From NCBI RefSeq assembly GCF_963583255.1, contig NC_084805.1, forward strand, positions 7,928,827 to 7,992,826: DNA of 64,000 nt, given 5' to 3'. Below the pieces are notes generated by a model. The model saw only the letters and a list, made by a program, of their open reading frames with translations, searched no databases and was not told where the DNA came from. Below are positions 1 through 11,305 of the stretch, one piece after another (the first letter of the stretch is position 1; each line of letters opens with the position of its first letter). This stretch comes from Pyrus communis (taxonomy: Eukaryota > Streptophyta > Magnoliopsida > Rosales > Rosaceae). The translations under genes and the position numbers were made by a program.

Positions 1-50
1 CAAAAACACTCCAAATGAATCATGATGGTAAAGCATGGCAGTGAAAGTTT

Positions 51-1369
51 CTACAAGATATAAAGAACAATCGCCCAAACAGGGTAGACGAACAGAATGA
101 CTATGCCAACAGTGTTCGATATTCCACCAGCTTTGGTGAAAGCGTCTCTGAACCCACCAGCTGCCCGGATGTGTTCTTGCAGCAAATAACCGGCGATGAG
201 AAGACATATTACCACACCAATCCAGTCGCCTCTCACGGTGTCCGCCAATAAACTAGGAGCAACCACTATAAGAAGAATCAACGCTGCGGGCAACTCCAGC
301 CAGTCTGGAGGTTATAATCATAGTTAGTGACCACAAGCAGTAAACAGAACGTGATTAGGTTAAAGCAAACAACAAATTGTAGGTCATAGACCAATCTTAT
401 TTAGTGACCACAAGCATTACCACCATATCAACTGCCGTTGGATGAGTTTAATTTTGTAGACTTGTGTAGAAGACTGATTAATTCAAAGTCATCCGACAGC
501 GATTAATGCTCGCTGCCATTTGCATGGCATAAACTTGGAAGCATAGACATGTTCGATCAGCAGTGGGAATAAATACTATAGTTTACCTGGGAAACGTTTA
601 GGGAAGAAAAGCCGTAAGACAACAGCAACGAGAGCAATCCATTTTCCAATCTCTCCCCTGGAAAAATGAAGATTTTTAGGGAATACAACGAACCAAAAAC
701 ACCGACAACACGAAATATATAACTTGTACGGTACGTATGTGTAGAAAATAACCTGAAGATGTTGAACAATATTGAAGGAAGGGTAAAGAAAATGTAGGGG
801 ATCAATAGCCCTGTAAGAATGTTCGATTTCCAGTTTGTTCGATCCAAGATCAACAGATAGCTACAGTAAACACAGAAACAAATAGCTGAGGTTCGTATAT
901 TTTCCCAAATCAGTACAAGTGAAATTAATACGTCACACAAAGCACAACTAAGAACATAAAAACTAATATAATTTACATTAAAAACTTGAAAATTTGAATC
1001 ATAAAATAACAAAAAACAGTGATCTAAACCATTGAAAACCAACGAAAAAGGTCCAATACAGGATCTGAAAAACTGCATCTCCAAAAAATAACAATAACCC
1101 AGAAAAATATCAGTTACCATGGATTTAATACCTCAAAGATCATCCAAAAATCCTAACATCCAATCCAAAACAAGGAGAGAGAAGACATACATTGCAGCAA
1201 ACGAAGCAACCCATTTGAGAAAAGCAGTTCCGAATCCCAAGCTGCCGAGGCGGACGGCGTGGCCGGCGAGCTTCTTAGCAGCAGCGCCGAGCTCTTTGAA
1301 ATCGCTGCTGATCAAATCGGCAGCATCCGATTCAGTCATCATCTTCAAGTAGCTCTGTTTTTTTGCCAT
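51..1369 (-). CDS. COR413-PM: Cold-regulated 413 plasma-membrane protein (COR413-PM family), 4 exons
   Basis: Spliced minus-strand gene. Exons, in transcript order, are 1369-1191, 860-753, 657-587 and 304-51. Every junction is GT-AG (donors GTATGT, GTTATT, GTAAAC; acceptors CTGTAG, TTCCAG, CTCCAG) and the phases match. The sum is 612 nt, a 203-residue protein with stop. The product carries COR413 hallmarks: GFGTAFLKWVASFAA, YLLILDRTNW, PYIFFTLPS, GKWIALVAVVLRLFFP, DWLELPAALILL, CYLLQEHIRA-like LLQEHIRAAGGF and SNTVGIVILFVYPVW. It is hydrophobic with about five membrane segments, as usual for this family of roughly 200-residue plasma-membrane proteins induced by cold and ABA; the biochemical role is unknown. 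I chose the methionine at 1369 (MAKKQSY) because the family starts close to this point; an in-frame ATG lies at 1387. No frame lesion is seen, so it is probably functional. No clean TATA box was recognised upstream. Confidence 0.93.
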
Positions 1370-1564
1370 CTGGAGGAACAGAGACAAGGGAAGACAGGAA
1401 CGGAGTTTACTAGAAAGTGCAGAGACAGTGGGAGGGATAATTGGATTTGACCTTCAATTGCTGTATTTGTAAGGATCTACATAAAAGATATAAAATTATT
1501 GCCGCCGCGTGGCAGAGCAGCTGCACCACTAATTTAAAGCAAGTGGTGAATTTGTATTTAATTT

Positions 1565-1763
1565 GGGAAAATATCCTCATCGGATTTTTTTCTATGGATT
1601 TTAGAAATCTTGTGATCATAATTGTTCATTGTGTATCGTACGGTCAGAAATCGTTAGATATTATTTATATTTAATTTTAAATTTTGAAATAATTTCTGAT
1701 CGTATGATATATGATGAACGGTCACGATCATTGAAAAAAGAATCTGATGATGATCCTTTTCCC
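1565..1763. mobile_element. Small palindromic MITE
   Basis: The two halves are imperfect inverted repeats of about 80 bp. The left half starts GGGAAAATATCCTCAT and the right half, reverse complemented, starts GGGAAAAGGATCATCAT; both then share CGTACGGTCAGAAAT-like sequence. The same motifs recur in the elements near 47238 and 56134, so this is a family. It lies about 200 bp upstream of the COR413 gene. Confidence 0.6.
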
Positions 1764-2555
1764 TTAATTTGTATTTGCACCAGGTCGGTCGATATGACAC
1801 CATGTGGTTTGTCGCATAGTTGGGACCTACATACTCCTTATCTCCTTCTGATTTATTTAAATTACCTATTAATAATTTTTTTTGTCAATAAAAAAATTAA
1901 ATTAATCCTGACAACAAAATTAAAATAAAATAGCTAAAATAAAAGTTATGGATAATAAAGTAAACAAAGTACAAAAAAATTTTACTTTTTTCCCAAAGCA
2001 TAAATCATATCATTTGCCTTTATTTTTATTTTTGTATTTTTTTCTCAAATAAAGTAAATTTTTAGTGATAAAATAATTATTTAAAAAAGTCCTTAAAGAA
2101 CTATCTCTTCAACGAAGAAAAATTGTTTGGAAGGTCGTCGCTAAATTTTTTAAAGAGTATTTTATATTCTCTCTTTATAAATTTTATGTTTAACTTTTTA
2201 ATATATACACGCATTATATGTATACATTTCTGGTTACATTTGATTGTTTTGTGCTTTCTGTAAGTTATTGAGGCTTGACTAAACATATTTATACGGTGTC
2301 CATTGAGAAGAGGGCTTTTCTCTCCTTCCGTGAGAGAGCTTCTCTCCCTGCATGAGAGTTCTTCCCTTGTGATCTACTTTGAATTTAATTATATATTTGG
2401 AAAAATTGTATACGTTGACACCTTTATCATGAATGGTATCTGAAAATGACCGTTTCAATTTAATTTTTATTTGTAAGTGAGAAATCTTAAGTTAATGAGT
2501 TTGAGACTAATTATAATTAAGAGTTAAATTCGGATAACTGCTTAACCTTTAGGGG
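1764..2555. other. AT-rich intergenic stretch
   Basis: Very AT-rich non-coding DNA with A and T runs. No ORF with recognisable similarity, RNA gene or bounded repeat was seen. Confidence 0.5.
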
Positions 2556-2968
2556 CGATTCCAAATTAGTTCTAACCTTTCAAAATATTCCAAATAACTA
2601 CTTTAAGGTCTTAAAGTTTCAAAAATGAACATTTATTAGGTTCATTCAGTGATGACATGGATAAACATTAAGTGTGTTTAAACTCTCAAGTTATTTATTA
2701 AGAGAATATCCAAATTGGCCTCATTTAGCCAAGCAAATGTATGGTTTAACTTAGTTAAAATGAGTCAAATTGGGAGATTAGAATCTCAAAGACGTCGATT
2801 AGTGAAAACCAACTTTAGTGTTTATCCACCTCATTATTTAATGCTAGCAAAGTCATCACTTCATGCCGCTAAAATATATGGTGACCTACCAAATGCCTAA
2901 TTTTTATTTTATTTTAAATTTAGGTAGTTATTTAGAATGTTTTAAAAAGTTGACACTAATTTAGGAGG
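2556..2968. mobile_element. MITE with about 45-bp terminal inverted repeats
   Basis: The left end reads CCAAATTAGTTCTAACC followed by TTCCAAATAACTAC. The right end, reverse complemented, reads CTAAATTAGTGTCAAC followed by TTCTAAATAACTAC. The interior has no coding potential I recognise. The superfamily is not determined, and no clean target-site duplication was fixed. Confidence 0.55.
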
Positions 2969-3254
2969 GTGTATTCAATTAGGAATCTGAGAGAGTTTAA
3001 TGTATTTATTAACTCCCATGAATTTCATGAATTTTAATTGATTCACATAGAATACGGCGAATTATAAAAGGATTTGATATGAAATTTGTTATGAAGTTCA
3101 ATAGAGTTTTATGATGTCTAATAGATTCAGTGGGCAATTTTTTTTTGGTAAGAGTAAATCTTTATTTAACTCATTAGAATGCAAGCCACAAATTCAATTC
3201 TTGCACATATTATATGGTTAGCTAAACTTTTGCCTCTCAAGTTATTCACTTTTT

Positions 3255-3398
3255 TTGCCACTTAGTACTACGATCTAGTGATATTTCTCCTTACTTGTAA
3301 GTGAGAAGTCTTAGGTTCGATTTTCATCAAAGACGAATTTAAATCATATTATTGCTAACCAATCATTTGTTCAAAAAAAAAAAAAAAAAAAAAAAAAA
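3255..3398 (+). mobile_element. SINE-like retroposon with poly(A) tail
   Basis: Contains TTACTTGTAAGTGAGAAG followed by TTAGGTTCGATTTTC, which includes a pol III B-box-like GGTTCGA. It ends ATCATTTGTTC and then about 26 A residues. An inverted, diverged copy with the same order of blocks and the same ATCGTTTGTTCA end lies at 42885-43060. Layout (B box plus A tail) suggests a tRNA-derived SINE; the A box is poor, so the class is inferred. Confidence 0.5.
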
Positions 3399-3486
3399 TC
3401 TTTTTGAGCTTTATCCAATCCAGGCAAAAAAAAAAGCACAATATACCTTGAGACTTTATCATCTGGGTTTGCTAAAAACCAATAAC

Positions 3487-4127
3487 TATAAGCAATACAC
3501 AAGAAGTCTAGGTTTGCCAGGAAACTCATCGGAACGACACTCTTTACAAGAAAGTTGTGTAATCATGCACAAGCTAACATTACTTGCTTGTGTCTTGTAT
3601 GGAAACGAAGGTGTAGACTTAAAAATTGTGAATCGTGATTTGAATATATATACAAAATATTTTCTTGACCACATTTCTTGAAGAAGCATGGCGAAGATTG
3701 AACAATTCTAGTGAATTTTCGGGGCCATGACCTTGACCGGAAAAATCTTGGAGGTGATAGTGAACACTTCAAAATTGAGCTAAAAACTGACGACGATTTG
3801 CAAATCCACAATCGACCAAGAAAAGTTTACCTAGATGAACACGGAACCTATCAATAAAATCTAATAGTATAACAATAGAGGCTTAAGAAATAAAAATATG
3901 TACCTTGTGGCACTTTAAGTCCGTTCCTCCTTGATAAAGCATCAAACGACACTTTTGAATCATGTGTCGAACCTTCCCATCTACTAAAAATGTATATGCA
4001 TTCCAAATCAAGGTTACACGCAGCCAATACATTTTGTGATATTATCTATGACGATCACGATGGCTACTAACTTTAAATCCTTTTACCATTGTTGGTATAT
4101 GTATGCCATCAATTGCTCCAATACAAC
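3487..4127 (-). pseudogene. PIF/Harbinger transposase, C-terminal DDE half (pseudogene)
   Basis: Reading the minus strand with frame changes gives a clear DDE_Tnp_4 (HARBI1-like) catalytic domain: CIGAIDGIHIP at 4125, then NVLAACNLDLECIYIF, SRWEGSTHDSKV, NGLKVPQGTY, VDCGFANRRQFLA-like text, PENSLELFNLRHAS, then IFKSRFTIFKSTPSFPYKTQ and a terminal KECRSDEFP. Stops and frameshifts break it. It begins abruptly at the acidic CIGAIDG motif; the missing N-terminal half is found about 7 kb away at 11306-11631 on the same strand, the two being separated by younger insertions. It belongs to the same relic as the Myb/SANT pseudogene at 12179-13170. It cannot encode active transposase. Confidence 0.8.
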
Positions 4128-4198
4128 TCCACATTAAATATATGAGTTTATATGGTGTATCTTTTTACAATGATAACAACAAAATTAACAAGAACAAT

Positions 4199-4222
4199 AT
4201 ATATATATATATATATATATAT
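4199..4222. repeat. (AT)n microsatellite
   Basis: A run of about twelve AT units abuts the left terminus of the TIR element starting at 4223 and probably was its target. Confidence 0.8.
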
Positions 4223-5561
4223 GGGATAGGATCAAGGGACAAATATTTTTACATTTCTTTATATCCTTTAGATTTTATAACATCCAAGGATTCTTATTAA
4301 TTCATTTAATACTATGAATGCTTTCGTGGATTTTAACTAATATTAAAGTTAAAAAGAAAAGAAAAAGAAATCTTAGCTGTAATCATGAAAATGAGGAATG
4401 TGGTCTGCAACCTCCCTCTCCCCCAGGTCTACAACTTCCATACTAGAAATATTCATTAGGCAAGTAAAACAAAATACTAATTCTATATTTTTGTTCATAT
4501 AAGTAGGGTGATCAAATTAGGTTTTGGAATTTTTTTTTAGTTTTGTCAATTCATGTATTTGACGAGTTCTTTTCAAATCTAACAAACAAAAATCTCAATA
4601 CGCTATCCATGTGTTTCGATTGAAAAATTGTTGAAACATGGAAACGAAGCGAGGCAAGAAAATCAATATCTAACTAATCTAGAACCAAAAGTATATATAC
4701 TCATAGGTACCGACATCAAAATCCCTACAGAAACGTTACATAAGCCACCCTTTCGAGTTTAATTGAGATTCGAAACATATGACAGCGTATTGAGATAGTT
4801 GTTTGTTTGATTTGAAAAACTAAAAGGGTAGAAAAATCTTCAAATACATGAACATAGGGCTGGGTTCGTTTCTCAGCGGTTCGATTTTTTCCCAAAACCG
4901 AAACCGAACCGAAATTTCGTTTCGGTTTGGTTTGGTTCAATTTTTTTCGGGTTTTTCTCGGTTCGGTTTTTTTTCGGTTCGGTTTTTCCGGTTTGGTTTT
5001 GGTTTGGTTTCAATTTTTTTTTCTTCCTCCAAAAAAAAAAAAAAAAAATGGAAATATGAAAGTTCACATTCAAAGTCACTTCAGAGTCATCCACATGAAA
5101 ACCTATAAGTATGAAATCAATTTTACACATCTACATTTGACATAAAAGGAAATATATGCCATTTGAGAAGTGATACTACTATCATAACCTTAGACCATAT
5201 TCAACAACAAAACCATGATGAGAATCCAAAGTTTAAGTCTTCCAAGTTCCAACTAGAATCATCAATCAAGTCTTCCAATTTCAAAAGTCCAAACTTAAAT
5301 AAACATCAAAGTTTAAGTCTTCAAAAATCCAAATTTAAAATAAACATCACACAAGTCAAATAAACCTTCAAGGTTTCATCATTTCATGTCTTGCACAAAT
5401 AAAATCTTCCAAGTCCTCAAGCTCAAGCTCAATGCTTAGGCGGCCTAGGAGGCAACATAGCACCTTTGTTTGGGTTTCCACTTGCCATTTCTACATACAA
5501 ATAAAAAATGAAACAATATGATGTAAAGCAAGCATGCAACTTAGCATGTAATTAAAATAGT

Positions 5562-7687
5562 CTAACAAAACCAAATGCAATAAGTAAAATTACATTTCTC
5601 AACTTCTTCACAAAATTCAATCTCCCTAATGGTTGGCTCATGATGTAATGCTACATGAATTGACCTAAGCCAATTTTGTGTACATATCAAAGCTTCCACC
5701 ATTTTTGGACTCAAAGAACTACGATATGGATCAATTATTTGTCCACTTGTACTAAAGGAGGATTCCGAAGCAATGGTTGATACAGGAATAGCTAAAATCT
5801 CTTTTGCAACTCGTGCCAAAATAGGATACTTAGAAAGTCCATTCACCCTCCACCAATTCAAGATATCAAAGTTTGCCTCTTCTTCCCCTTCATTAGGATC
5901 CGAAAGATACCTATCCAAATCATTGTGCACAATAAGGGCTCTCTTTGCTTTTCTTATTTCACTTTTCTCTTTCAACTTTCTTTCAATCTCTATCATGCTT
6001 GATAAAGGATCTCCACTTGTAGTTGCTAATTGAGAACTACCACCACTACTTGTGCTTTGTTGTGTATCAAAAGACAACTCTTCATGAATCTTGTAAAGAT
6101 CAAACAACAAATCTTTCACCGCATTGGTTGCAATTTCAACTTTTTCCTCGTCCTCGCCATATAGTATCTCATAATAATCAACCACTTTCTCCAATTTATG
6201 GCGAGGATCAAGCACAAGTGCAAGAAAAACATATTGATTCATATCATCATTTGAACCCCAATATTTGTCATATTTTTCTTGCATCAGCATGAAGATCATA
6301 GACAAGAATTCATTACCTTTGTTTTCTAGGAGGAGACTTTTGATCTTAAACAAATCACCAAAAGTAGTATGAATTGTTGGAGTATTAGAACAACACACTT
6401 TTAAAGTGACTTCAAAGAAAGGTCTCAAAAAGGATGCAAATATTCCCGCCTCACTCCAATCATGAGTCGAAGGTGGCCCTTCCCTTATATTATCATGATT
6501 TTCTTTAGTAAAGTAAGGAAGGTAATGACTATCATCTACTTTCAACCTATCAAAAGCCATCTTGAACTTCAAAGCCGATTCCAACATTAAAAATGTGGAA
6601 TTCCACCTAGTAGGGACATCTAAAATCACAAACCCTTTGCTTTCTATTCTCACTTTCTCAACACACCTTTTAAAGCTCTCCAACCTTTGAGGGGAAGATC
6701 TTACATACCTAACCGCATTACGAATGCTTTGTATGGCGGTATTCAACATCTTTATCCTATCATTCACCACCAAATTGAGGATATGAGCAACACACCTCAT
6801 GTGCAAATATTTTCCATCATGCAAAAGTGCATTAGGAATCCCCGACCCACTTGTTCGGTGTACAAAATCCCTTAAGCTGGAATCATTTGCTAAAGCATTG
6901 TCAATCGTAATAGTTAACACCTTCTTTATGCCCCACTCCACCAAACACTCCTCCAAAAGTTGAGGAATGGATTCTCCTTTATGATTTGGAATGACACAAA
7001 AGTTCAAATCTTTTTATGTAACATCCAATCATCATCAATAAAATGAGCGGTGAGAACCATGTAATTTATTTGTTGAATAGAAGTCCATGTATCCGTTGTT
7101 AGACACACCCTAAATGTCTTCAACTGACTTTTCAATTTCTCATTTTCGGAGTAAAACAAGCCAAGTACATCTTTAGCTATTGTCTTACGACTAGGTACTC
7201 TCCACAAATGACATGCATGCATGCAAAAATGACGAAAACCATTTCCCTCGATGAAAGAAAAAGGTAACTTGTCTATAATTATCAACTCAACACAAGCCTT
7301 AGTAACTTTTACTTGAGAAAAACCAATAGCTTCCAACTTATCTTTTGTGCCAGCAAAGGTTAATATCTTTTGCCTATTTGTGGCAAATATTTCCTTATTA
7401 GGACCATAGCTTCTACATCTAGCTAAGTGATTTCTTATGCTAGTTGTACCATTTTTATCCGTGTCGGCCCTATACGATTTGTTGCAATACTTGCACACCC
7501 CTTTAACTCTACCTCCCTCAATTATCTTATCAAAATGCTCCCAAATTGTAGATCTTGAATGACTTTTTAGTGAATCCAAGAGAGTGTCTTCTTTATTTAC
7601 TTGATCACTTGAGCCACCTTGTTTTGGAGTTGGATCGGATAAATTTGTAGATCCACCATGAGTAAGAGGAGTTTGTTGAGTTGCCAC
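5562..7687 (-). pseudogene. hAT transposase (BED zinc finger, RICESLEEPER-like) with one frameshift
   Basis: Two overlapping minus-strand frames together make one hAT transposase of about 700 residues. The first (7687-7004) holds a BED zinc finger: WEHFDKI, CKYC and RNHLARC, then VCLTTDTWTS with the first catalytic aspartate, and AHFIDDDW. The second (from about 7009 to 5562) holds the rest: TIDNALAND, HMRCVAHILNLVVND, DVPTRWNSTFLML, LVLDPRHK and the C-terminal dimerisation domain with YPILARVAKEILAIPVSTIA, ESSFSTSG and CTQNWLR. The break is a single missing base at about 7009, in a short T run between HKKI and LNFCVIP. Apart from this the frame is clean, so it died recently or the base is a sequencing error. 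A possible short upstream exon (7919 down to about 7815, starting MKSSASKASSSS) is poorly supported. Confidence 0.88.
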
Positions 7688-7929
7688 TATGGAGGGTTGA
7701 GGTGGAGTTGATTCACCAACAATGTCCTTAAAAAATAAGAGTAAGAATCATTACAATTAATTATTAAATAAATTGAGACATAAGAACCATAGGGAAAGTA
7801 TAGAGATGACAACTTGCGATGGAGCAGAAGTAGATGAGTTTATTTTTTTCACAGGAGCTATTTGATGATCTCATTGAGTTTGAGCTTGAGCTCGAGGCCT
7901 TTGATGCACTTGACTTCATCTAATTAAGA

Positions 7930-9396
7930 TACAAAACATATAATAAGCAAAGGTACGATGCACATGCAAAAGCTACGAATGCACATAATAAACCGAACCC
8001 AAAAAACAGCTTTACAATATTGAGTATATATGAACTTTGGTAAAGATATCAGCATCAAAATATAAGGATTACAGATAGCATATAACAGATAAAAGACTAT
8101 GGATACAAAAGATATATATATATTGTCATGAAACTATTAACTACCAACCATAAGGACTCCATATGGTCCTCACAATATTATAAGAACATATTTATAATTA
8201 AGTTTTCTGATGCCATTAACATGAATTATAAAACAATTTGTGTCCATGATGCCATCAACAACAGACGACTGACTAAGGCACAAAGACATCAGATCATCAG
8301 GCATCAACAAACCGAGGCACAAAGACATTGCAATGCAAAACCAATATCAGATCATCAGGCATATTAACAGAAATATCAGATACTGGCACCTGGCGGGATT
8401 TTTCTTTCTTATTAACAAAAATATCAGATCATCAGGCATCAACAAATCGAGGCACAAAAACATTGCAGTGCAGAACCAATGAATACCCGAAATAAATTGC
8501 AGTGCAAAACCAAAATTGTAGTGCAGAACCAATGAATACCTCAACAAATAGTCTAATAGTGTTGTTTAGAAATGAAATTACCCAATGTTTATAGCATACC
8601 CAATAGAAATGTCTAAAAAATGTCTACAGATCAGAACCAATGTTTATAACCAAAATTAGAAATGTCTGAATAAGGTTACACAATGTCTATTGTAGTGCAT
8701 GAATACCCAATGTTTATAAACTAAAATTAAAACAATGGTTATAGCAATATAGCATACCCAATAGAAATGTCTACAGATTAGAACCAATGAAATCGAAAAA
8801 AAAAAAAATCTGCACAACGCATCACAGTTCACAACAGGGTGATTGGGTGAGAGACTAACCTTGCAAAGGAGGGAATTTGTGGGTTGAGACTGGAGACTCG
8901 AAATGGCGAGAGGAAGTCGTGGGTCGCACGTGGGTCATGGGGGTGAGAGACTGAGAGTAAAACGGTGTCGCGTCGACGAGATGTGTGAGACAGGTTGCAG
9001 GTCACAGGTCGCTGGGAAGGAAGAAGACGAAGCGGAAGAGCGGCGGAGCTGGAAAAGAGATGGTCCAGAGTGAGGGTGCAGAGGAGAGAGATAAGGGAAA
9101 GGGAAGGCCGGAAGGGAATGAATCGATCGATCTGTTTAGTGTTTAGGGTTTCAGACTGAAGACTGAAGACGAGAGTGACTAGAGGACGCCATTCAAGATA
9201 AAAAAAATTATTAATTTATAATTAAATATAAAACGACGTCGTTTTGCCTTACTTCGGTTCGGTTTGGTTCGGTCCGGTTTCTGAACCCCAAAAACTGAAT
9301 CGAACTGAACTAGATTCGGTTCAGTTCAATTTTACACTTTCAGTTTATTTTTCAGTACAATTTTTTTCGGTTTTCGGTTTTTCGAGCCCACCCCTA
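7930..9396. other. 5' non-coding part of the hAT element
   Basis: No coding sequence was recognised. It holds short irregular repeats of CAGATCATCAGGCAT and GCAGTGCAGAACCAATGAAT (8280-8540), blocks of AATGTTTATA/AATGTCTA (8580-8790), a GC-richer stretch near 8860-9180 that probably contains the transposase promoter, and the subterminal GGTTCGGTT array at 9250-9380. Confidence 0.55.
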
Positions 9397-9786
9397 CATG
9401 CACATACAACTAAATTTTTTTTCCAAATCCGAATTTGATCATCATACATATACGAATATCGAATTTAGGTTTTTGTTTTGCTTACCTAATGAGATTCAAG
9501 CATGGAAGTTGCAGACCTGGGGGAGATAGGAGGTTACAGACCGGGGGATGGAGGTTGTAGAGGTCCTCCTTTAGGGTTTCTTCCTTTTTATTTTATTTTT
9601 AATTTTCTTTCCAAATTTTTTTTTTTAAGTTTTATTTTTATCTTTAATATTAGTTAAAATCTACATAAGTATTCATGACATTTAATGAATAAATAAGAAC
9701 CCTTTGGATGTTATAAAATCTAATGGCTACAAAAAAGTGTAAAAATGTTTGTAAAAATATTTGTGCTTTGATCCTATCCCTATATC

Positions 9787-10466
9787 CAGTAGCGGAGCCA
9801 AGGTGGGTGCAATGAGATTCATTCACCCCAATAAGTTTGTTGGGCCACTCTTTTTCTTTCGGTGCAAAGAAGAGAAAAAATGGGAAGAGGCATTGCTTTG
9901 GTTTTTTGAAGAATAAAGAAAAAGAAAGGTTGATGACTTTGGTTTTATAATAGGAGAGAAGACAGAGCCTTTTGTTTTGGCAGTAACTAATATATATTAA
10001 GGCATTTGTTATGCATTTTGGTTTTGAGCAGTAGCAGAAAAGAGAAGGAATGTCTGTCGACAACTCCAATTTGTGACCAGAGGAGAGAGATGAAAGCCAC
10101 ACTAGGGAGAGCATTCGGCTCTCCCATTTGAAAAAGAGTGTAGTTGGGTCTACCATTTTGAGAGAGAAGCAGATGCAGAGAGTGAGAAAAACATGGGGCA
10201 ATATTTAGAGAAGGTAGTAGTTGCTGCTTTAGTGTTCTCGTTGGATTGCTTCATTTTTTGCTCTCATTTGAGTAATCACTCATATTAATGCTAGAGAAAT
10301 TTGTTATGTATTTTCCTTTTCTCTACTTGTTCTTTGTTTGAGTGAGAGATATAGGTGTATGTGGGATTTGAGATTTGAGTTTGAAATATATTTTTAAATG
10401 AAAGTACGATCGATTTTTAAAGCTATTTTTTGACCCCATTGCTGTAAATTCTTGGCTCCGTCACTG
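9787..10466. mobile_element. Non-autonomous hAT-type MITE
   Basis: The ends are CAGTAGCGGAGCCAAG and, inverted, CAGTGACGGAGCCAAG. They are flanked by CCTATATC (9779-9786) and CCTATACC (10467-10474), which match at 7 of 8 bases. The 680-bp size, the CAG...CTG type ends and the 8-bp duplication point to hAT. There is no coding content I can support. It inserted in the 16-bp spacer-like gap between the two TA-family TIR elements. Confidence 0.8.
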
Positions 10467-10482
10467 CCTATACCTATATGTA

Positions 10483-11289
10483 GGGATATGATTAATGACA
10501 AAGATTTTGACAAATATTTTTACATTCCTTTTAAGCCGTTGGATTACATATATAACATCAAAGGGTCTTTAATGAATCATTCAATAATTTGGATGCTTAC
10601 ATGGATTATAATTAACATTGAAAATGAATAAAAAGTTGATAAAGAATAAAAACTAGAAAAATAATTAAAAATTGAAAAGAGGAAGAAAATTTTGCGCACA
10701 AAGGCCTCCATTGATTTGTGCAAAATACCTTCAAGTCTTTTGAGTCTTCGTTCTCATTTTTCGGTAAGAACCCCAAAAACCTCTTTGATTCTACTTCAAA
10801 TCCACACTCAGATTTAATTGTATTAAAATTTTTTTTGAGGGAGGTAGTGAGAGTTGTTGATTTAGAGTTTAGTTTTGTCAAATTATTGAAAGAGTGAGGA
10901 ACGAATACTTGAAGCAAATTGATACTTGATATGCTTTTATATCGTAATTTTGTATCGATCAATTGAAGGAATGATACTAAGTTTGGCAGTGTGAGTGATA
11001 GGAATTCGAGGTGTTGGAGTTGGATGAAGCAATTCGGATCATGCTTTTACATTTTCATCCAAGACGGCCATTTTTGCTTTTTCCTTATGTTTGCAGGATT
11101 ATTCCCTTAGCTTTTATTCTTTTCTTAGTTTTAACTTATATTAATTTCTTAATTATAAATTTATACCTCATTTAATGTTTTAAATCCTCTGCATAACTCT
11201 TAATCAAGACTGTTGAATGTTACAAGATCTAAAGGTTGTACAGGACTGTAAAAATGTTTGTCAAAATCTTTATCCCTTGACCATATCTC
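10483..11289. mobile_element. TIR element (TA-repeat family copy B)
   Basis: The left end GGGATATGATTAATGACAA and the inverted right end GAGATATGGTCAAGGGATAA continue as matched arms containing AAGATTTTGACAAA(T/C)ATTTTTAC and a CCTTTAGAT/GCCGTTGGAT block. Flanks are TA-rich (CCTATATGTA; ATATATACC). The right boundary lies about 17 bp from the apparent 5' splice site of the split Harbinger transposase. No coding content was recognised. Confidence 0.7.
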
Positions 11290-11305
11290 ATATATATACC
11301 ACTTA

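Larger units (their letters stand above)
4855..9396 (-). mobile_element. hAT transposon, near full length, with 8-bp target duplication
   Basis: Termini are TAGGGCTGGGTTCG (left) and, inverted, TAGGGGTGGGCTCG (right). The flanking 8-mers CATGAACA (4847-4854) and CATGCACA (9397-9404) agree at 7 of 8 positions, as expected for hAT. Both ends are rich in copies of CGGTTCGGTTTGG-type repeats, typical hAT subterminal transposase-binding arrays. The transposase gene is on the minus strand (5562-7687). The element lies inside TIR element A, so it is the youngest layer here. Confidence 0.88.
4223..9780. mobile_element. TIR element (TA-repeat family copy A) carrying a nested hAT element
   Basis: The left end GGGATAGGATCAAGGGACAA and the inverted right end GGGATAGGATCAAAGCACAA are matched over about 130 bp, including TAGATTTTATAACATCCAA and TTTTAACTAATATTAAAG. 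A further inner inverted pair (CCCCCAGGTCT near 4420 and its complement near 9510) shows the element is nearly palindromic throughout. Without the 4.5-kb hAT insertion it would be about 1 kb. It sits in a TA repeat. Related copies are at 10483-11289, 47954-48763 and 56856-57673. No transposase of its own is visible, so it is non-autonomous; the superfamily is uncertain. Confidence 0.75.

Noticed and set aside
1119..1450. Plus-strand frames opposite the COR413 first exon
   Set aside because: Shadow frames of a well-supported minus-strand exon.
2715..2900. 61-residue frame MASFSQANVWF...
   Set aside because: Lies within a MITE and has no recognisable domain.
4848..5145. Overlapping frames of 70-86 codons rich in F, G, V and N, P, T
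   Set aside because: They are translations of the simple GGTTCGG subterminal repeats of the hAT element and occur on both strands.
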